Shown here piece after piece: positions 11,324-25,200 of a stretch of 64,000 nt of DNA. This stretch comes from Neodiprion pinetum (Eukaryota; Arthropoda; Insecta; Hymenoptera; Diprionidae). Positions within the stretch are counted from its first letter, which is position 1; the number at the start of each line of letters is the position of its first letter. The notes beneath the pieces are model-generated. The model did not search any database, had not been told where the DNA came from, and saw only the letters and a list, made by a program, of their open reading frames with translations. The stretch covers positions 11,495,832 through 11,559,831 of the forward strand of contig NC_060237.1 in NCBI RefSeq assembly GCF_021155775.2. The letters run 5' to 3'. A program made the position numbers and the translations under genes.

Positions 11324-14300
11324 ACTGAGTATATTGAAAAATCTTTGTTAGCTAAACCTTGTTCGAATCATGTGCATGAGATACAGTTGATAATATGTGT
11401 CAAAGAATATTGGAACTAACTTAATTTTTATCCAAATTTAACTGTCAGTTTCTAATATTCAGTCAATAATTTATCAGCAGTATTGTTATTGCGACGGTCA
11501 CCAGCGGCGAAATAAATAATTCAGTTCCGGCAACTATCTAATTGTTGATGCGGATCAACTGATTATTGACTGAAACAAATATTCCATTGGGCTACCAGAT
11601 ATTCAGTTGCATCGACTAAATTGTCTATTTCGCCGCATGCGACCGCCGCACGGTAAATTCATGGATTTCTTTTTCTTAGCGCAAGTACTTCAAATTTGTG
11701 GAAAACTTTAGAAACACGTAGGAGAAACCCGTGCCATTTCATTGTTTCCGTGTCAAATGAAAATCCATTGAAATGTTTTTGTTCAAAATTGTGTATAGAA
11801 TGAGGCGGAAATAAAGAAATGGCACGGATTCTGCGAAATCGCAATAGTAAATTCGTAGAATTCATACCATTCCTCTATTTCTGCGTCAAATGAAAACGTG
11901 TTAAGTGTTTTTCTTCAGAATTGTGTATAGAATGGGGCTATCAAGCCGTTTTAGGCTTTTGAGATACGTTGACTTTGATATTTCGATATGCGTCAATGTC
12001 GAAATCTACGAGGGTACCTCCTTGAAGAAAAACAACGAAGATCGAATAGAAATTCAGTGACTCTCGCAAAAAGACACAGATATAATGTATTCCCGTATTC
12101 ACATGGATATGAGGCTTTTTTGAGAAATTTGTAATTCACCGATCAAGTTCAAAAGAATTAACAGACTTGCAGAAAAGTGCAAGCCTAGCGAAATATTGTC
12201 GGAGAATGAAAGAAAAGCGAACAAGAACAACGTCAGCATTTTATTGCGAGAAATGGGAGCAAATCAAAGGATACTCCGACGTATAAAATGCGCAAAAGGC
12301 GAAAGGCGAAGGGCGATAGGTGCCTGCGTCGTCGGACTTGCAACAACGTTTTATACGTGTTGGTCGTCGAAAGGCGGCGTTGCACCGGCCATCGGAGTCG
12401 ACGCGAGACGAGCAGCGAAATGCAATGAAAGATGCAATTTGAGTCAGGCATCGGTGTGTCCGTGCTGACGTCATGTCTGAATTCTAGAAGTACAGGGTGA
12501 CCGGGTCGGGCTGCAACTGCTGCAGGGAACGGTCTGGTCGCCCGGGGAAGAGTCGGGGGCGAGCAATACGAAGCCACAGGCGCAATCAGACAATTCGGCG
12601 TCTAGACGTACGAAAACGATAATAACAGTAATATTAATAATAATGACAATAATAATGATAATAACGCCCTACCGGTGCTAAAGTCAACCGTATTGCGCGT
12701 TACGACTACAATTAAGTCCCATGTGAAATATGTATTTAATCGCATCCACGCGAAAAGTAAGCGCGAAAGTCTCGCCACCTGCGCATATGCAACCAATCGT
12801 GAAATGCAATTCTGAAAATAGAATTACGCGATTTGCGTCGAGATTCGCCGTCTCGGTTCTCACTCTCTCTCTCTCTCTCTCACTCGCCCTCTCTCATCGA
12901 AATGGTTAACCGAAAATTTACCACACTCGGAAATTGAGCGAGAGACTCGAATTCTGGATAATTAATTTCAGTCAAATTGGAAAAGGAAAAAGATTTTTAA
13001 TAGATTCAATGTCGCTCCAACAAGTCATTGGCAATCCTCCATTTCTAACGATATTTTTATGAAATTTCAGGCAAGCCCGCAAATGCGGAAAATTGCAGTA
13101 CAAGTATTTACAGAATTTGATGCGCAGTATTTCGATCTAAATGTACGTATACGTTAATTGTCCACAAATTTTTTAGCGTAAGGTATATGTCAGAACGGCG
13201 GAATGGTTTAATATATTCAATTGGACATCGGGTGATTAATCGGGTATTTATCAAATGCAGTTTGGAAGTTGACTGTATAGTCATTTCCTACACCATTAAC
13301 GGTGTCAGATGTAAAGTCGATGAATACTATAAATATTTGGAAATAAATATATGAAAAGAAAATCTATTGTCAGCGCAATACCGTACGCAACGTGGCATGT
13401 TGAAGTTGTAACTGGACACAGATCTCTTTTATTCTATTTTTCAGTTTCCAGGTTCAACCTTTCATTAGTTGAAAATGCTTTCATTCCACGGTATTTGTGG
13501 ATTAAAAACTAGCGCCGATCGTGCGGCTTTTTCAATTTTTCTATTACATCAGCACGAACGATAAGCTAAAAATATTACCCGTATCAAGTTTTTTCCTTGT
13601 ACTCGATCTGCACGCCAACTTTCCTCAAAATTCGCATACGAATACACAACCCTTACATTATCATTGGCTTTTAACTTAATATAACCAACTTGGCTATTTC
13701 TCTTCTGCGATAAAAGCTCATTAAGTATATAAACATCGATCAAAAATAATCCCACCGCAATTAGTTCCAAATTCCAAAATTTTTTAACAGTACAACTTGA
13801 AACGTCTTTCCATACTTTTCTATGTAAAATATAAATCGCACGTGCTTCTTTACAATTTCACAAAATTTCATCACTTTATTAACTGCATTTCACCCGAGTA
13901 TAAGATTTTCATACATACCTAATTCAGCATAAGTTCGAAACGACTCCGGGTGTGGTATAAGGTGAAATTGAACGTACGAGAGACTTTTTGCTTCTTCTGC
14001 TTTTCCCACGACCTTCTGGCAAGGTGAAAAAGCATTGAACGAGTGAACGGGGAAACCCTGTGCAGTTTGAGAAGAAAAGAGGAGAAAAGTGCAGACGCTT
14101 ACGGGGGTCGCTCGAGTGGCGACGCAGTAAAGTTCACCGATAGCCGGGTAGATCGAAATTTGATCGTGACAATGATTGATCGCGCGAGGCTCGACTTAAT
14201 CGAAGTTTGCGGTCATAGACACGCGGAGGGTCTGGCCGCGCACCGGTCATCGGACATGCGCGGATCTCCCGCGACGATCTTTTGTATCCCGGACCGAATT

Positions 14301-15856
14301 GACCCAATTTCAAAATTCCCCCTTTAAGGAAAATTCACACGCGTGCTGTGATTTCTTTTTCGGTTCAGACCGCACCTTCGTTTCACAGGTAGCAACACCG
14401 CGAGAAGGCCCACCTCGTCCTACCTGTTCCAGAATCAGAGTTTATTCGTCCCCGCATCTGCGGCGCAGCGCCGCGATTACGCGTATGCATCGCACCGAAT
14501 GCACATGCACCCATATACACGATACGTACGGGTGCGGATGCGTACACCGCGTGTACCCCACGTATATGCATACTCGGGTAATATATTAAAATGCTTCCCG
14601 CGGCACAGACAGGGGCAATTACACGGTTCAGACATGCACGCATATAAAACACACGCGAGTCAACGCTGCACATCTGCATACGAACAACACGCCTAGACGT
14701 GAGTTTCTTCCACCGGTTTTTGTCTCTCTTTATCTCGCTTTCTCCCTTTCTCCGTGTGGTGTAGGTGCGTGTCAAACGCGTCCACATAACCATGCTAATT
14801 AATTACGCATCCCGCGACCGTCGCGTGTAAGTCCTGCGGAATTGCATCTTGCGGTGACCTGCAGGACCGCTTATCTGGCCAATCTCTTCGGGCGATTACA
14901 CTGAGAGAAATTTTTAGTTCCGGTTACCGCTCAATCCTTAACTATTTTCATTTTTTACCAAAATCGAAATATATAGTTCTACTTGCAAAATGAAAATTAG
15001 TTTTCTAGCTGTTACCAGAAACTCTAGTATCCGTTACTATTCTTTCTCATTACGATCGCTGTTACTGTATTTTCTTGCAACTGTTGCGAAGTTTAATGCT
15101 TGTGCAAGAATAAATTGACGTTAAAGCCTTATTTAACTAAAAAAGTAGAGTAAACCGAACAAACTGATTTTGCGTTGCAATTATCAAAAAAGGATCGTCG
15201 ATGGCGCAAAATGATTACGCGTACCTCTTTTTTCGTAATTCCAACAATATTCAAACAGTTTTTTTAACGATACCTCTTTTACTGAATCTTTCTAGTCACT
15301 GTAACGGATGAAATTTTTCTCAGTGCAGATCGGATTATTCCGGTTTGCGGTGGTGAATTCGCCGGTTAATCACCCTGTGGCTTACATGTGTATGCACAGT
15401 ATACCTTATTGCATACTATCAATCGAGGTCTCGCTGTTCCGCGTAGACACCCGCCCGTCTCTTTGGACGGTATTCATTTTACAAATCATCAATTCTCGGA
15501 AAGGTTGATACAGAACTGAAGTTGGAATAAAATCTTTGTTCACAATCAGATCGGTACACTCCAAGTCTCGTCTGAATGTGCATACCCATTGTTCATATCA
15601 CAACACATCTGTCACAAAAATATTCAACAATTGTACATGTAGTTGGGTGCTCGAAACCGTTAAAAATTTATAACTGGAATTTAAAAACGTAAATGTGGAA
15701 ATAATTGACTTTGAGGCATCAGTGATTAGCACAGGAAAAGGTTGAAATTCCGTTGGATTTTCAACGGCTAAATTCAACAACTCACTTTCGTTTACTTCTA
15801 TTCAAAATATATGGCGCACCGAGCTTAACGTTTTAACTATGATCAAATATAATTAG
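11324..15856. other. Non-coding stretch with GC-richer patches
   Basis: No gene could be supported. A CpG-rich patch at about 12190-12580 is open in several frames on both strands but shows no domain, no good start and no splice framework; open frames there follow from base composition. A simple ATT/AAT-like run lies at 12620-12665 and a CT repeat at 12860-12890. A second GC-rich, CpG-containing patch covers 14040-14830. These patches could be regulatory for the gene starting at 19290. Confidence 0.45.
12860..12898. repeat. CT dinucleotide microsatellite
   Basis: A run of about nine CT units, interrupted by CACTCGCC, then a few more. Simple sequence with no other signal. Confidence 0.85.
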
Positions 15857-16008
15857 TAAGGCTGTGCAGATACTGGATTTTTTTGGGTTGAGTCGGCTTG
15901 GGGAAAAACTATTAGTTTTGGGTCGGGCTCCCGAGATTAACCAGATTCCCGAAAGTCCGGGAATTTCCGAAAACCTCGGCATTCATTTTGGGAACCCGCG
16001 CAGCCCTA
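15857..16008. mobile_element. Short hAT-like MITE
   Basis: The ends are inverted: AAGGCTGTGC at 15858-15867 against the complement of GCGCAGCCCT at 15998-16007 (AGGGCTGCGC). GGGCTGTGC-type termini are common in hAT transposons. The flanks ATAATTAG and ATAATTCA agree at six of eight positions, compatible with a decayed 8-bp target duplication. The 150-bp interior is non-coding. The inverted repeat is short, so the call is tentative. Confidence 0.4.
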
Positions 16009-19000
16009 ATAATTCATGCCCTTGACAAGAGTCGTCATCGTATTTGAATGTGTATGTGAAAATTTCAAAACGTTACACCAACGGATCCATTCGTTGCATT
16101 TTGTGATTTATTGTAAGATTTTTCACAAAATTTCTCTACCTTGTGTATTATGTATGGGTTTTGAAATTCGTTTTAATCTTGGACTTGATCCCATTAATAT
16201 GAATTCAAAACTGTACATCAAACTGGTCGTGAGACATTTCAAGGGAGTTTTGTCATGACCCCGTCCGATTTCACCGAAATTCAATGCCGTCTTTTCAATT
16301 GTATATAGTCGGATGACGATCAGGATCTTCGACACTTCGACTCTTGTAAGCCATGTAGTAGTCAAATTTAGTCAAAATAGAAAAACTTGTCGCAAGGCGT
16401 AAGCTACGAATGTTTTTTAAATCACGAATCAAGATTCGGGGCACCGTATCACGACCTAAAGTAGGTAGTAACCGGTAGAGGATATTTTGCAGTAATCTAC
16501 ATTTCTTGATGCCAATCAATACGCGAATACAAAGAATTCCTCTTTCTTCCGAATCGCAAGAATCGTTATGGTATAGCCAAAATTTTTGCAGCTCAACCGT
16601 AACTGATTGTTGTACTAACAATTGAATGGTGCCAAAATACTTTACACGAACGATTAAGGATTTCAGAAAACCGTATGAAACATGAATCCAATTTGAGGAA
16701 ACTCTTTTAGTTTGATTTAATCTAACTGTGGGAGTAGTGACGTTTTATGGTTTCGATCTTAGAATAAATTGCATACAACATAGACGAAAAACTCACTAAT
16801 CCAGATAACGTTTCATGCTTTTGGAACTTCATTTTATTCCGTTAACGGCATCAGAAATCGATGATAATTATAAAGATACGGTAGTATCACCATTTTTTAT
16901 GGAAAGAAATCGATGGTCGGTGATGGTAATTCTTCGCAAAAAAGCTTGTTTCATGCGAAAAAAATGTATAATAATAAAAAAAATTCGATAACTTCGAGAA
17001 GATCGTAAATCATACTATCATGAAAAATCTGTCATTTACACTTCCTCTACCATTTCGTTGGAAAACGGCAATTTACTCGTATTTACTACACCGTGTAGAT
17101 TGCAAAAATGTATTTATTATCAAAGAATTAAAATTACAATTGCAGCAGATGAAATATACATTAGTTCCTCGAAATGATTTTCTCGGATATTAAACGAACA
17201 AAAGAATACCCGGAAAAATTCGGTAATCAAATTCTCTGTTCAAAGTTTCAGCCGAACCGAACGCACTACTTGAATAAACTATAACCGGTAAATCGTTTCG
17301 CCGTACATGCGGGTTATTTATAAGGTGCGCAATTTGCGCAAAGGCCAATCACGCGGCGATTTCCCTCTCAAGTCGGATTATCCGTCTTTGTCAAATTCCC
17401 CGTCCGGCCATCCGTCTCCTATCCTTAATTCCGCGTAACCAGCTAGCCGATAACATTGTTCGGAACGCCCGCCAGACGGACGGATAGCGGAGGGAGAAAA
17501 AGGGAACAGGGGGCACGGCACGCGCGACGTCGGAGTGACGGACTCGTTTCAAATTCACAAATATTTGTAAATTAAGTACGATCGTCTGGCGCGTTCGCCG
17601 AGGAATCGAGGACAATTCTACGCGGTGAGGAAAGGGGAAGAGGGGTCCGTACAAACGGCCGTAAGTTCCGGCAACGTGCTTCTTCGGCGGTCGCAGGAGA
17701 GACCTTCGTCTGATCGAGAGACAATGTATCGCGGTTTTGGGGCTGTGTGGTGACACGCGCGCCGATATGTGTATATAACGCCGAGGGGAGACTGATATAT
17801 CGAAATCAATACATTATGATTCAAAGATTATATCTTTCGATTCGTCTAGACGCATTGGAGTGGGAGATACCTATATAAGCCTTGATCTCAGCCCCCTGAG
17901 AGACATCTGAACCTGTAGTCACATCAAGTCCAGATCACACTCGGCGTGTGTACTTCCATATACGCTCGTATATCGTTTCTTTACCAGCGAATTGTCGCCC
18001 TTCTCGTTTTGTTTGAAAAATATTGCAAAAAAGAATTAAAAACACGTTAGATCGATCCGGGTGTTCCGACCACCGGTTATCGCACAGCGCTCGACACCGA
18101 GAAACGCTCTGTCCGCGTTCGAAGAATATCCGAAATTTCGCCACTAAACCAAGAAATCCGGTCGAACGGTACGCACGTACAACGTACGTAAATCCGGCTA
18201 GAAATAGCTTTGGTACAGAGTGGTCTTAAAATTTTGTACATCCCCGAGTTTATAATATCGCACTTGCGGCGGTGCTAAATAAATCAGTTTCAATTCAAGC
18301 AAAAACCGTAGAATTGGCTGGCTACAGGCTCGTTCCTACCGTGGTCGAAGAATATATTTGCCTAAAAAAAGAAAAGAAGAAGTTGCACAGACGCGAATGG
18401 TTGAGTGATTTCGATTCTTTTCCTCCGTGAAGCGAAGAGATCCGCAGAGTTGTGGTAAAAAGTAAAAGTATACGTAAAAAAAAATAAAGGAAAAAAAAAG
18501 AAATATACGGGAATACGAAAGACGCTCTCGAAACTGCAGATATCAGCAAAATCTAGCCGTTTGAGAGGATAGAAAATTTCGTTGTACAGTTGCCAGTATA
18601 GTTGTGGCTGGGAATTACTGAGTAGACAGAATTATGTCTGTGGTGTCTCTGCTCGCCTCAGTTGAGACGAACGCCTCAGGCCGAGCACACGCACAGGAAT
18701 CTTCGTAGAGTACACGCACGAGCACCGTCAGATTATAAACACGAATTACCGTATTTGATAAGAGAGTATCACTTTTAATTGCATATACCAGCCGTCAAAC
18801 CGCGATTCAACCCTTTCAAAGTTCGCCGACCGCGTCTCCGTTTATTAGTTACACAACTCTCTGCTGCCTGGTTCTGCGTTATATATACTGACTCTGAGAT
18901 TCTTACGACGCTAAATCACACATCGCTAATTAGAACGCGCGCCTGTTTAAAACACACGTGACATCGCGGCGCTTCAGATATATACGCACAATATACACAT

Positions 19001-19289
19001 TATACAAACGTATGTAACCTTTGATTGGATAAAAACGATCTTTATTCCATTTTGTATATAATAACGGACAATATCGCGGGGAGAAAAAAGACACTAATCT
19101 AAAATATTAAACCATAACGTTTATGTATTAAATTGATCGTTTTTTGTGAGACATTTACGTTCATTTAACCGGCTGTGTATCGTTCCTTTGTTATTTTGAA
19201 AGTTCGTTCGATTGGTTGACGAAAAATACGCGTTGTTGAAAAGGATAATTAAAACAAGAGAAAAGCGAAATACGGGAGTTTTGGTCAAA
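16009..19289. other. Upstream region of the TGF-beta-propeptide gene
   Basis: No coding exon is supported. From about 17340 the sequence becomes richer in CpG, and it probably contains the promoter and 5' untranslated exon(s) of the gene starting at 19290. A TATA-like box is listed separately. A poly-purine/poly-A rich patch is seen at 18360-18510. Confidence 0.45.
17871..17880 (+). promoter_or_regulatory. TATA-box candidate
   Basis: CTATATAAGC is a good match to the TATA consensus and lies 1.4 kb before the first ATG of the downstream gene. A second candidate, GTATATAA, lies about 100 bp upstream (17770). No transcript start can be proven from sequence alone. Confidence 0.3.
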
Positions 19290-22200
19290 ATGAATTTACT
19301 GGGAATACTGTTGGTCCTCCTGATCTCTTCGAGCAGTGTATTGTGCCGTCGCATTTACCGCCAGGATCTAAGGGATGTTGCTCAGGATCAGTTTTCGAAT
19401 TTCAAGAACACGGAGAAAGTTGGGACTCGGGACGGTGCAGGCAGCGGCGGGGGAATGGAAACGCAGAAAAAGGCGAATGCGGCGACTGATTTTCCACTGG
19501 AAAAGGTGCTTCGGGAGAACAAACCCGCTTCCGTCGACGTGAAAACCGAAGGCAGAACAACCGCGGTGCCCGACGACGAACGCAAGTTGAAACAGCCGAT
19601 GAGCGCCCAAAAGATCGGGACAATCTTGCAACAAGCGATCTTAAAGATAATCATGGGCGAACTCACCACTGCCGACATGATGCTGCTGAAGAGCTTGAAC
19701 TACGACGCGGAAATGGTACGCAAAATAAGGGAAGAGGAGTTCAAGAAGAGGGAAAATGACGTGGGGGCGATCGACGAGAAGAGAAATCTACGGAATCGCA
19801 TCGACGCTGACATCGAGAAGCTGGAGAAGGAGGAAGATTCGTTGGGGGTGCCGAGAATCGATTACGACGCGTACAACAATCAAGCGGTCGACGAGTATGA
19901 GAATTCGGCTTCCTTTAACGAAGCGTTGATCAGAAGGAACGATTCCCTGACCGACTACGAAGACGAAACGAAGAGCAGCACCGAAACAAAGTCAGACGAA
20001 TACAACGGGCACTCGATAACGGAACCGCGGGTCGTATTCAGATTGCGTTACAACGACTCCGCGTTCGACCCGCGTCCCGAAGAGAACCCGATGCCGTCTC
20101 GCGAGGTAAATCGTCAGACGACGATAAACGGGACCGGAAATAACTTTCCCACAGCTGTTACTTCCGTTAACTCTTCTTCTGCTCCTGTAGACTATCAGAT
20201 ATATACGAGCAGGGAGCTCTACAACTTCACGACCAATTATTTCAGCAGCACACGGGCACCGGAGGAGAACAACGAGGTTGACAAACAGCACGTTGTCCCG
20301 TCAAGGAACCAGACAAAAGCTCTCGAGGCGCCGCTCGACCGTCTTCACCTGCCCGATCCAATTTTCCGTAACGAGAGTGCTACCGATTTACGAAACCGAA
20401 ACGCCTCGTTCGACGTTCCAGCCCTCACCTCGACTACCGAAATGACAATTAGTACCCCGGAAGCTGCGACGAGCGGTTCGAACGAAAATCGTACCGCAGC
20501 TTCGAACGGGAGTCATCGTATTTACAAGGGCCTGAAGTGGATCCAGGACGACGTGTATCAAGTGATTCCCGAGTACATCGACTTCGCTGAGTCGGAGAAC
20601 GCGGAAAACGAGACTTCGACCGCGCCTATCGAAGACGCAGTCTACCAGAACCTCGACGAACCCGCCTCGAAGAACCAGACGAGCACGGACGAAGGCATGG
20701 AAAACGACGCGACCGAGTCCGTGCACCTCGTCGGATCCGAATCCAACGGCTTGACGCAGAACTTGGAAAATTTGTCCTCCGAGCGGCCGAGAACCCTGAC
20801 CGAACGCCAAGCGTAAGCATATGTTTGTTGTTAATGTATTTCTGCGTCTCTCCCCCTGAACTCTGCCTAAAAATGATCCACCCTTCTTACTGCCTCGACA
20901 TTCTCGATCCCGTAGCAAATCGATCCGTCCTGTATTCAGCTGTTTAATTATTCCAGTGGAAATATGTCGGCCTCCATCGACAGGTAAGCCTACTCCTTCG
21001 ATCGAGATGACATGTACCAATAATTGGTAAGCTCATATTGTATGTGAGAACGGAATTCGAGGCGTTGATATGTGCATGAGTTTGTTAACCGTTTGAGAGC
21101 ACGCGAGTGGTTTTTTTTAAACTTAGATATAAAATATGCTGCACGCACAGTGCTCATCTTACGCACACACATATATATAAATATTACACCCACAATTTAA
21201 AACCTATAAATTTAATACCTATGTATGCTCGAGTTATTACCCCGGTTATATTTTACTCGGGGATATATTTTCGTGCACGCTTCGCATCGCACACCGCGTC
21301 TCGATCTCTCCGGGCGTTGATTATAAACCAACGCTCCTCTCCTCTGCATGCTATAACTCGAGGAGAGGCATGCTTGCCAAAAACAATTCCGCGTATATAC
21401 GTGTTCCGCGGTTCCAACCACGAATCGTATTCCTGGTATAACGCGGTGTGCGGAAAGTCTAAAATCTTGCAACCAATTCCCAGAATCGCGATCACCCCTA
21501 TCTTTACTCGCCAAGTACAAGCCTTTTCTTCGTACCTGGTTATACCGCTTCTCCGTTTTGCACGTCGCAGTCAAACCACCGTGATAACGACTGTCAAACG
21601 GGACACGGATTCGTGCCGGGAAAAACGGTTCCACGTCCGATCGACACCCGGTCTTTTTGTATTCTCACTTTTATTTTCCAACCAGCTATAATTACTACAT
21701 TATTTTACGCACAACGTATTATGCGTTAGTGGGCAACACACGGTACACACGTGGCAAAGGTGGTTCGGGTACACGTGCACGCTCACAAGTTTGAGGCGCG
21801 ATGATCGCCGGGAACCATCCGTGTGTCGCTCTGCGAGTGAACGTAACTTGTGTGTAGGAGCGTGTGTGTGCGTGCGTGTGCGCGCGTGAGTGTGTGTGTG
21901 TTTTTTTTTTTCAAATAATCCCCCATCGCCTCGTGGCAACGGTAGCAATTTCTTTTATTTTATTAAGTCTAGACGTTTGTGTACTATATGCATTCGAGTC
22001 GCTCTGATGCGCATAGGCGTAGTATTTGAATAATACCAGAGGTTCCAGGGCTCAGCGATTATCCCCGGCGCAGCTGTATATTCGCTCCTCGCCTCCGCGC
22101 TCCCCGGTCTCTATCAAACACAGCTGAGCAATCAACTGACAATAAATGTTGACCACCCCTGTAATGACCAGTGTCTAGTCGCCGAGTGCGGTTAGCCCGA

Positions 22201-25200
22201 TATTGTATCTGGTTATGTAATACATTTTAATCAAACGCTCCGACCTTGTCTACGCGTCTTCCTATATGCATACGACACATGGTAACGTAGGTGCACGTAT
22301 ACGACACTTGACTCGAAGTATGGAAAGGGTATGGGAATCGGATCGTGAAATGAAAATTCAGAGGGCTTCAAAGAAAAATTTAAATCAAATCCGCAATTAC
22401 GCGTTCGGCGACATATCTGAACATTCTTTCGCACACTGTCGTACACCTCGAGTGCAGTGCGTATACTCTGATCATGTTACAATGACGCCAATCGTACGTT
22501 ACCTGCAGGCACACTTTCCTGGAGCGATCAGACAGACGGGCAAACAGAAAACGTGTGTGTGTGTGCGTGTGTGTGAGAGAGGAGAAGAGGAGACGTGAAC
22601 AGGTAAGAAGCGTCTAGGAACGTGAGTTGGGCGCACCTAGGCGCAGAGAGACATGTCTAGAATTGTACTCGGGTGGTTGAAATTTAAAGAAATCGCGGCC
22701 TCTCCTCCTCTCCGACCGGCTTCACGCCACGCAAGTATGTCTTACTCCGGCAAGATAGTTAGGTAAAAGAGGCAACTCACCTTGGCTTACGGGCGACGCG
22801 ACGCGCCGGCTGTGGTCAGTGACTCCAATCTCATGCCTTGAGAGGTAGTAGGGGGCAGCTGTTTGCCCCAGACGCTTGCTAGACAGGGGGGAAATGCCGG
22901 TACAATAATCTGTTAAATGCTAGGCAAGAGAGAAAGGTGTGCGGGGTTACTTCCCTCAACAGCGGGCGAGAGACGGCCGTTCGTTCGGGTAGACGGTCCG
23001 CAATCAATTATGCTAATCAATCTGTCGAACGATGCGTATCAAACCGTGAGCAGATCCTCCCTGAGACCTCTTCCGCCTCGCCTGACACGTAACGCACGTA
23101 TTACGTCGTTATAATCGCATGCACGACGAATGGTCATATCGTCTGAACGCCCTGCATGCGAACTCTGCGACATTTTACCAATTACCAGTATGTAAAACAT
23201 TATACGTGATCCCCGTCGTGCGGCACGTTCACTCGCTGATGTAACACGCCTGCGATGTGTTGGAACTATGTAACGTATCAGCCAGGATACGTTAGCCCAC
23301 CCGCACGTATACACCAGATTCTTCTTTCCATCCGCCGATATTTGGCAGCAGTTTAATTGCAACGCATTTTCGGCATGCCAGCTTAAGTTAGGATTAGTTT
23401 TAATCCGAATTGCAATTATCTTTTCTTAATGCTTTTTTTCGTTTCTCATAGTTGCGATCAAAAGGTGTTGATTTCCGCTTCACGGTTTCAAGTGAATTTA
23501 ACTTGTCTTTAACAGTAATTTGATTGACAGTTTTTCTGCTGTTTCAATTATATGTATACTTCGAAAGTTTTTGGAAAAAACTTTTCAATCGTGCTTGGAT
23601 AATAAGAAATATTTTTTTCAGCGGTAAAAAAGTTCCGTGAACAATATCATAAATTTAGATGGTAATATGTTCGTGCAGGCTTATTTTTGTCTGGGAACCG
23701 AATTTGACAGAAATAACTTGAGGTATAAATTTTCGGAGAACCATCTTGTTATTACATAAAAAAAAAAAAAAAAAGAAACAAGGAAATTTCGTTTCGAAGT
23801 GTTTTCTAATGAAATCTTGAACCAGTATTGACCAAAATATCATCCTGACTATCCTGTGTGGTAAACATTGCACGAAATTTCGAATGTTAATTTTCACGTC
23901 TTACACAGCAGAGTGTGAATAGCTTAACAGCTAACGCTGAGCTTAAACTAATCGTAAGTGATTCCAAGATGAAAAATTGAAGATTTGCGTCGTGTTCTTT
24001 ACAGCCAGAAGCAAAAAACCATAGAAGAAATTATAAAGAGAGTCTTGTGGATCACTGGACGTCAGAATGCCACGGAGATGGGAACTGCTCGACCGCGGAA
24101 AGCAAAGATGGCAATGTTCTCTCCTACTTGTGAGTAAATCCTTCACGTATCTCCTCATCAGTTGTCACGATTTACACCGTACACGATTGTGTGGTTTCTC
24201 AGCTCAATGTATGTCCACATATTTTCCGTATAAAGTAAAATAAGTGCTTTACTAAACAATTGCAATCGAGCCCCATTAACAAAAAGATTAACTTTTAATG
24301 CGGTTATAACGCGGTTGGATCAAGAAGTTTCAGTCACAGTTATATACTGGCGATCCAAAAAGAGATGAGCAAACCATCTTCATCCCGATACAACTATTTC
24401 CGACCCAACGCCAGAAAAGAAAAACTTCTTGAGATATGGCCACATTTCTTTGGATAACATCTCGTAAATTTGCACTGGATTTTCCCAGGTCAAGTACCTC
24501 ACAACACCGATGTCGAGACGTGGCGAGACCCGTACTCCATAAACATGGAGTTCCATTTGAACCTGACAACGGACCAGCATGTCGTGGCGGCTAAATTGCG
24601 ACTCTTTAAATTGCCCCAAGTCAACGTAACTACAGCAGCGACGAGCCTCGACGGCGCCGAAGATGACGAGAAGAAGATCAGAATATCGGTCTTTTACTAC
24701 ACGAGATCCCTGAAAAAACATCGCTGTTAGTATCGCTCACATTTCCTACTTCGTTGCCCTGCGCGTCATTCAAGTTGTATCATTGAAAAAATTTGCCACA
24801 CCCGTTTTTATTGTAGAACGGGCTGAAATTATAATTTAGTTATATTCGTTATGAAAATGGATGGTATAACTGTAAAATATTTTAGCTAAAGGCTCCGTTT
24901 GGTCATTGCTGTGTACAGTGGACCGAAGTTCATATTTTGTTCGGTTATACTGAAAGTTTGATCTTATTTTACCGAATTTCCAGCCAAGAAAGTTTTGATG
25001 GATTCGAAGATGATTTCGCTGACGGCGACCGGGGAACATCTAGCTCTAGACGCTAAACAGGGATTGAGATTTTGGCGCAGTCACAGCTCACACAACCACG
25101 GAATTCTCGTCCAGGTCGAGGACCAGGATGGACGCCCACTGCAGCCGAGCCGCTACATAGAAACACCGAATTGCCAAAACTCGACGGATTCGAACCAGCA

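Noticed and set aside
12190..12580. Overlapping open frames of up to 114 codons on both strands
   Set aside because: CpG-rich composition removes stop codons in all frames. No domain, no good start and no splice framework.
21107..21691. 194-codon plus-strand frame inside the propeptide gene intron
   Set aside because: No recognisable domain, an alternative start codon and no compatible splice phases. Treated as intronic.
22840..22860. let-7-like string (ttgagaggtagtaggg)
   Set aside because: It carries an extra base within the let-7 seed, and the flanks give only a six-pair stem, not a microRNA precursor.
25180..25200. GATTCGAACC, a tRNA B-box-like string
   Set aside because: It lies inside a coding exon and has no A box or cloverleaf around it.
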